Origin: an uncultured Archangium sp.
GTDB lineage: Bacteria; Myxococcota; Myxococcia; Myxococcales; Myxococcaceae
Assembly (NCBI GenBank): GCA_946479335.1
Contig: CAMLFP010000081.1
Span: 1-16,972 of the forward strand
Direction of reading: 5' to 3'
Length of the DNA stretch: 16,972 bases
Under the pieces are notes generated by a model. That model was not told the DNA's origin. It made no database searches and saw nothing but the letters and a program-made list of their open reading frames with translations. Within the stretch, counting starts at the first letter, position 1. Each line of letters starts with the position of its first letter. Made by a program: the position numbers and the translations under genes. Positions 14,028-16,972 of this stretch are shown here, one piece after another.

Positions 14028-16601
14028 GTGCGCGTGCTCGCCGTCGTCCCGCTGATCGCTCTCATCGCAGGTGCACAGACGCGGGTGCCGGTCTTCGTTC
14101 ACACCTCGCCCATCGACGCACCGGCGGGGCAGGCGCTGATGATCGAAGGCGAGGTCTCCGGCGCCGAGCTGCGGCGCGTCGTGGTGCACGCGCGGCCCCC
14201 CGGTGGCTCGTGGGAAGACGTGGAGCTCCAGCTGCAATACGGAGATCTGTACCGTGGCGAACTCCCCGGGGAGCTCGTGCAGCCGCCGGCCGTCGAGTAC
14301 TACGTCGAGGGCTTCGCCGCGTCGGGCATCACCTATTCGATCTTCGCGACCGCGAAGCAGCCGGTGAAGGTGATGGTGCGCGGCGCCGCGACGACGCCGA
14401 AGCCCGAGCGCACCCGCAAGAAGCCGGAGGAGCCGAAGCCCGTTGAAGAGCCGCCGCCTCCGGAGCCGCAGAAGAAGCCCGAGAGCAAGCCGGTCGAGCC
14501 GCGCCCCGCGACGCCCGAGCCGAAGCCGCGCGCCGACCAGCCGTCGCCGAAGAGCGCGCTCGAGGAAGAGCTCGAGGTGTACGGCGCGGAGGCTCCGAGT
14601 GGCGTCGTGCAGCGCGTGGCGGAGTCGTCGCGGGTCTCGCCGCTCTCTCCCACGGTGCTCACCAACCTGGATCTCAAGCGGCTGGGCGCGCGCTACGTGT
14701 ACGACGCGCTCGATCTCGTGCCCGGCGTCAGCGTGAGCCGAGACGAGCAGGGGAATTGGCGCGTCGCGTTCCGCGGCCTTCGCGCCGACCCCGAGGTGCT
14801 CATCACGCTCAATGGGCAACCGCTCAACAACTTCTACGACGCGAAGGCGCTGGCCAACCTGCCGGTCGACAACCTGGAGCGCATCGAGGTCTTCCGCGGG
14901 CCGGCGACCGCCGACGTCGGGCTCGGCAACGTGGTGGGCCTCATCAACCTCGTGACGCGCACCGACCCCGGCTTCCGCGCGTCGGCCAGCGGCGGGCTGT
15001 ACCTCAACTTCGACGGCCACCTGAACGGCGCGGTCGCGCTGGGCCCGGTCAAGCTGCACGCCGACGCCGACGTGGCGTACCAGAAGGGCAACCCGCTCCC
15101 CGTCGCAAAGGACGCGCTCGACAGCGCCACCAGCACGCGCACCAAGTCGACGAATGATCAGCGGCTGCTGGTGAACGCGGGGCTCGGCGTGTCAATCGAC
15201 CTCGACAGCGCGGGGACGATCGACGCGTCGGGGCGTGTGCTCTACGAAGATCGCGCGGCGCTGATCGGGCTCTTCGACGTCGTGGGCAACGACTCGCGCC
15301 TCACGTGGCTCACGGTGCAGGCGCAGGCCGGGTGGCGCAAGGCGCTCGACGGCGGTGGGCAGCTCTCGGTGCGCGGGTGGTTCAACCAGCAGTCGACCGA
15401 CCGGCTGTTCCAACTCGCGCCCGACGGGTGGACCATCGGCACCAGCCAGTTCGCCGACGGCGTGCTGCAACAGGAGAAGGTTGGCGTGCGCAGCTTCGGG
15501 CTGACCGCGCGCGGCGACTTCGCGTTGCCGTTCCACAACCTGCTGACCGCCGGCGTGCAGGTCGAGCATCAGTCGGTGTTCTCCGCGGAGCTGCTCTCGA
15601 ACCTCCGGGGCGGCACCAATGAGAACGTCGGCCAGTTGGTGCGCCCCGACGGCGTGACGCTGGTCACCGAGAACGGGAGCGGTGGTCGCGGTCTTGCCGC
15701 CGATCGCTTCGGCGCGGGGCTGTTCCTCTACGACACGTGGACGCCCATCGAGCTCGTCACCATCCAGGCGGGGCTGCGGGTCGATCTCGCGCAGCTCCCG
15801 ACAGGCTTCACGCCGGGCTTCGGGCCGCGCGTGGGCGTGACGGTCACGCCCATCAAGCCGCTGGCGTTCCACGCGAGCTACGGGCGCTCCTTCCGCGCGC
15901 CGACGCCGCAGGAGTACGCGCAGACGGTGCCGCGCGACGACTTCAACCTCGGGCGCTTCGTCGGCAACCTGTCGCTCGAGCCGGCGTACCTCGACGCGCT
16001 CGAGGCCGGCACCGAGTACGTGCAGGCGCTCGGTGAAGGCAAGCTGCGGCTCCGCGGGAACTTCTTCTTCGAGCGCATCACCAACGCCATCGTGGCCATC
16101 GACACCACCGGCAACCTCACGCCGTACGCCAACCGGCTGCAGGGCGTGCAGGCGCTGGGGCTCGAAGGGGAGGCGCGGCTGGAGCTCACCTCCCGCTTCA
16201 ACTTCTGGCTCAACGTCTCGTGGGTACGCGCGGAGGACCTGTCGACCCCCACGCAGAGCCGGTTGATCACCGAGGTGCCGCAGATCCGCGTGAATGCGGG
16301 CACGTCCATCCCCCTCGGGCCGTGGCTCAACCTCGACTTCGTCGCGCGCTACGCCAGCGAGCGCCGCAACAACAGCCGCTCGGTGCTGGAGCTGATCCGC
16401 CGGTACACGCTGCCGGGCAACGCGACGTTCACCGCGCAGCTGCGCACCGAGCCGCTGTTCAACCACGTGGAGCTGATCGTGCTCGGCCAGAACGTGTTCA
16501 ACACCGAGTACGCCGACGACGCGGCGCGGCCCGATCGCGTCACCGGCGGCGTGCCCCGGGCGCGCTTCAACGTCTTCGGGCAGGTGAAAGTGAGCTTCTG
16601 A
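14028..16601 (+). CDS. TonB-dependent outer-membrane receptor with Ig-like domain and Pro-rich linker
   Basis: From the GTG at 14028 the protein has 857 residues. The signal peptide is MRVLAVVPLIALIAGA|Q. An Ig/fibronectin-like beta domain (about 19-118) contains VFVHTSPIDAPAGQ and VEYYVEGFAASG. A linker (about 121-176) is dense in Pro, Glu and Lys, like the periplasm-spanning part of TonB. A plug domain (about 184-315) shows ELEVYG as TonB-box-like start, VPGVSV, FRGLRADPEVLITLNGQP and NLERIEVFRGPA. The beta-barrel runs to the C-terminus, which ends VKVSF with terminal Phe, as in outer-membrane proteins. The substrate cannot be told. The frame is open to a GTG at 13968, giving 877 residues with a longer N-region; I prefer 14028. 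The stop overlaps the next ATG by one base. Confidence 0.92.
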   Translation: MRVLAVVPLIALIAGAQTRVPVFVHTSPIDAPAGQALMIEGEVSGAELRRVVVHARPPGGSWEDVELQLQYGDLYRGELPGELVQPPAVEYYVEGFAASGITYSIFATAKQPVKVMVRGAATTPKPERTRKKPEEPKPVEEPPPPEPQKKPESKPVEPRPATPEPKPRADQPSPKSALEEELEVYGAEAPSGVVQRVAESSRVSPLSPTVLTNLDLKRLGARYVYDALDLVPGVSVSRDEQGNWRVAFRGLRADPEVLITLNGQPLNNFYDAKALANLPVDNLERIEVFRGPATADVGLGNVVGLINLVTRTDPGFRASASGGLYLNFDGHLNGAVALGPVKLHADADVAYQKGNPLPVAKDALDSATSTRTKSTNDQRLLVNAGLGVSIDLDSAGTIDASGRVLYEDRAALIGLFDVVGNDSRLTWLTVQAQAGWRKALDGGGQLSVRGWFNQQSTDRLFQLAPDGWTIGTSQFADGVLQQEKVGVRSFGLTARGDFALPFHNLLTAGVQVEHQSVFSAELLSNLRGGTNENVGQLVRPDGVTLVTENGSGGRGLAADRFGAGLFLYDTWTPIELVTIQAGLRVDLAQLPTGFTPGFGPRVGVTVTPIKPLAFHASYGRSFRAPTPQEYAQTVPRDDFNLGRFVGNLSLEPAYLDALEAGTEYVQALGEGKLRLRGNFFFERITNAIVAIDTTGNLTPYANRLQGVQALGLEGEARLELTSRFNFWLNVSWVRAEDLSTPTQSRLITEVPQIRVNAGTSIPLGPWLNLDFVARYASERRNNSRSVLELIRRYTLPGNATFTAQLRTEPLFNHVELIVLGQNVFNTEYADDAARPDRVTGGVPRARFNVFGQVKVSF
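14388..14555 (+). repeat. Low-complexity Pro/Glu/Lys linker in the receptor gene
   Basis: This stretch encodes about 56 residues made mostly of Pro, Glu and Lys, with recurrent EPKP-, KKPE- and EPPPPEP-like units and few other residues. It lies between the Ig-like domain and the plug. Composition resembles the extended linker of TonB proteins. The DNA is correspondingly repetitive, so it may vary in length between strains. Confidence 0.7.
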
Positions 16602-16972
16602 TGATCCGCGGGTCGCTCCTCTTCGCCGTGCTCGCGGGCGCCACCGGGTGCCTCGCGTACAACGATCAGTGCCAGCCGCTGGTCGACAACCCGTCGGAGC
16701 GCGTGGCCTTCATCGCCAGCGGTACGGAGCTGTACCTCGACCGCCCCAACACGCGGCACGGCAACAACGCGCTCGGGCAGCAGGCGGCCGACGCGCTGGT
16801 GTGGGTCTTCGCCAACAGTGATCGCCCGGCCGACTTCGGCGTGGTGAACGGCGGCGGGCTGCGCGCGGAGGGGTTGTGCGTCACGCGCAACATCATCGGC
16901 GCCGGGCCGCTCAGCAACGGCGTGCTGCTCGACCGCGCGCACGAGCAGACGGTGGCGGAAGATTATTTCCAA
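16601..16972 (+). CDS. Lipoprotein with 5'-nucleotidase C-terminal-type domain (3' end outside window)
   Basis: The ATG overlaps the last base of the receptor stop (TGATG), indicating translational coupling. The first 124 residues are visible. The signal has a hydrophobic stretch ending GATG|C at Cys17. From about residue 48 the sequence matches the pattern of the 5'-nucleotidase C-terminal domain (as in UshA): GNNALGQQAADAL, then ADFGVVNGGGLRAEG, then NIIGAGPLSNGVLL. That domain normally binds the nucleotide substrate and follows an N-terminal metallophosphoesterase domain. Here it begins within about 30 residues of the lipid anchor, so no such domain precedes it. Whether a catalytic domain follows lies beyond the window. 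Possible roles are a nucleotide- or phosphate-ester-binding lipoprotein serving the receptor. Confidence 0.72.
   Translation, partial: MIRGSLLFAVLAGATGCLAYNDQCQPLVDNPSERVAFIASGTELYLDRPNTRHGNNALGQQAADALVWVFANSDRPADFGVVNGGGLRAEGLCVTRNIIGAGPLSNGVLLDRAHEQTVAEDYFQ

Noticed and set aside
13365..15059. A 564-codon minus-strand frame across the ChaN-like gene and the receptor
   Set aside because: Its translation is Arg/Ser-rich filler and it conflicts with two better-supported genes.

Overview
The window is very GC-rich, gene-dense bacterial chromosome. A soluble PknB-type Ser/Thr kinase with an HRDVTPEN catalytic loop, small cysteine-rich lipoproteins, a PEGA-domain secreted protein, a PlsB-type acyltransferase and a TonB-dependent receptor with an N-terminal Ig-like extension together suggest a myxobacterium (Myxococcota, former Deltaproteobacteria). 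This is inferred from gene content and style; no rRNA or marker phylogeny is available here. I saw no tRNA, rRNA, CRISPR array, insertion sequence, phage gene or origin, and no stretch over about 300 bases lacks a gene.

Layout. (1) 1-1349, plus strand: the 3' tail of an unidentified gene, miaA (tRNA dimethylallyltransferase) and a four-helix membrane protein, all overlapping by a few bases and so probably one operon. (2) 1438-4284, plus: full-length gcvP, with no gcvT or gcvH nearby. (3) 4330-6032, plus: three small unrecognised envelope-type genes. These are a zinc-ribbon membrane protein apparently broken by a one-base frameshift, a predicted exported protein, and a lipoprotein carrying two copies of a six-cysteine module. 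(4) 6108-7349, plus: a Ser/Thr kinase ending in a ribbon-helix-helix-like segment. It converges, across two inverted repeats, on a small minus-strand membrane-anchored protein. (5) 7892-9230, plus: truA and an overlapping membrane protein. (6) 9209-13938, minus: a ChaN/Tiki-like protein, then plsB, then a PEGA-domain protein whose TTG start lies one base after the plsB stop. The plsB leader can form nested pairings and contains a 13-codon ORF overlapping the plsB start. (7) 14028-end, plus: a TonB-dependent receptor overlapping by one base a lipoprotein with a 5'-nucleotidase C-terminal-type domain, cut by the window end.

Working together. Two units look functionally coherent. The minus-strand block links the first step of phospholipid synthesis (PlsB) with an envelope PEGA protein and a ChaN-like protein. 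The divergent plus-strand block pairs an outer-membrane receptor with a surface or periplasmic lipoprotein, suggesting uptake of a ligand, possibly phosphate- or nucleotide-related. The rest is ordinary housekeeping (miaA, truA, gcvP) mixed with lineage-specific envelope proteins. The features I would look at first are the kinase-RHH fusion, the receptor plus nucleotidase-domain pair, and the plsB leader.
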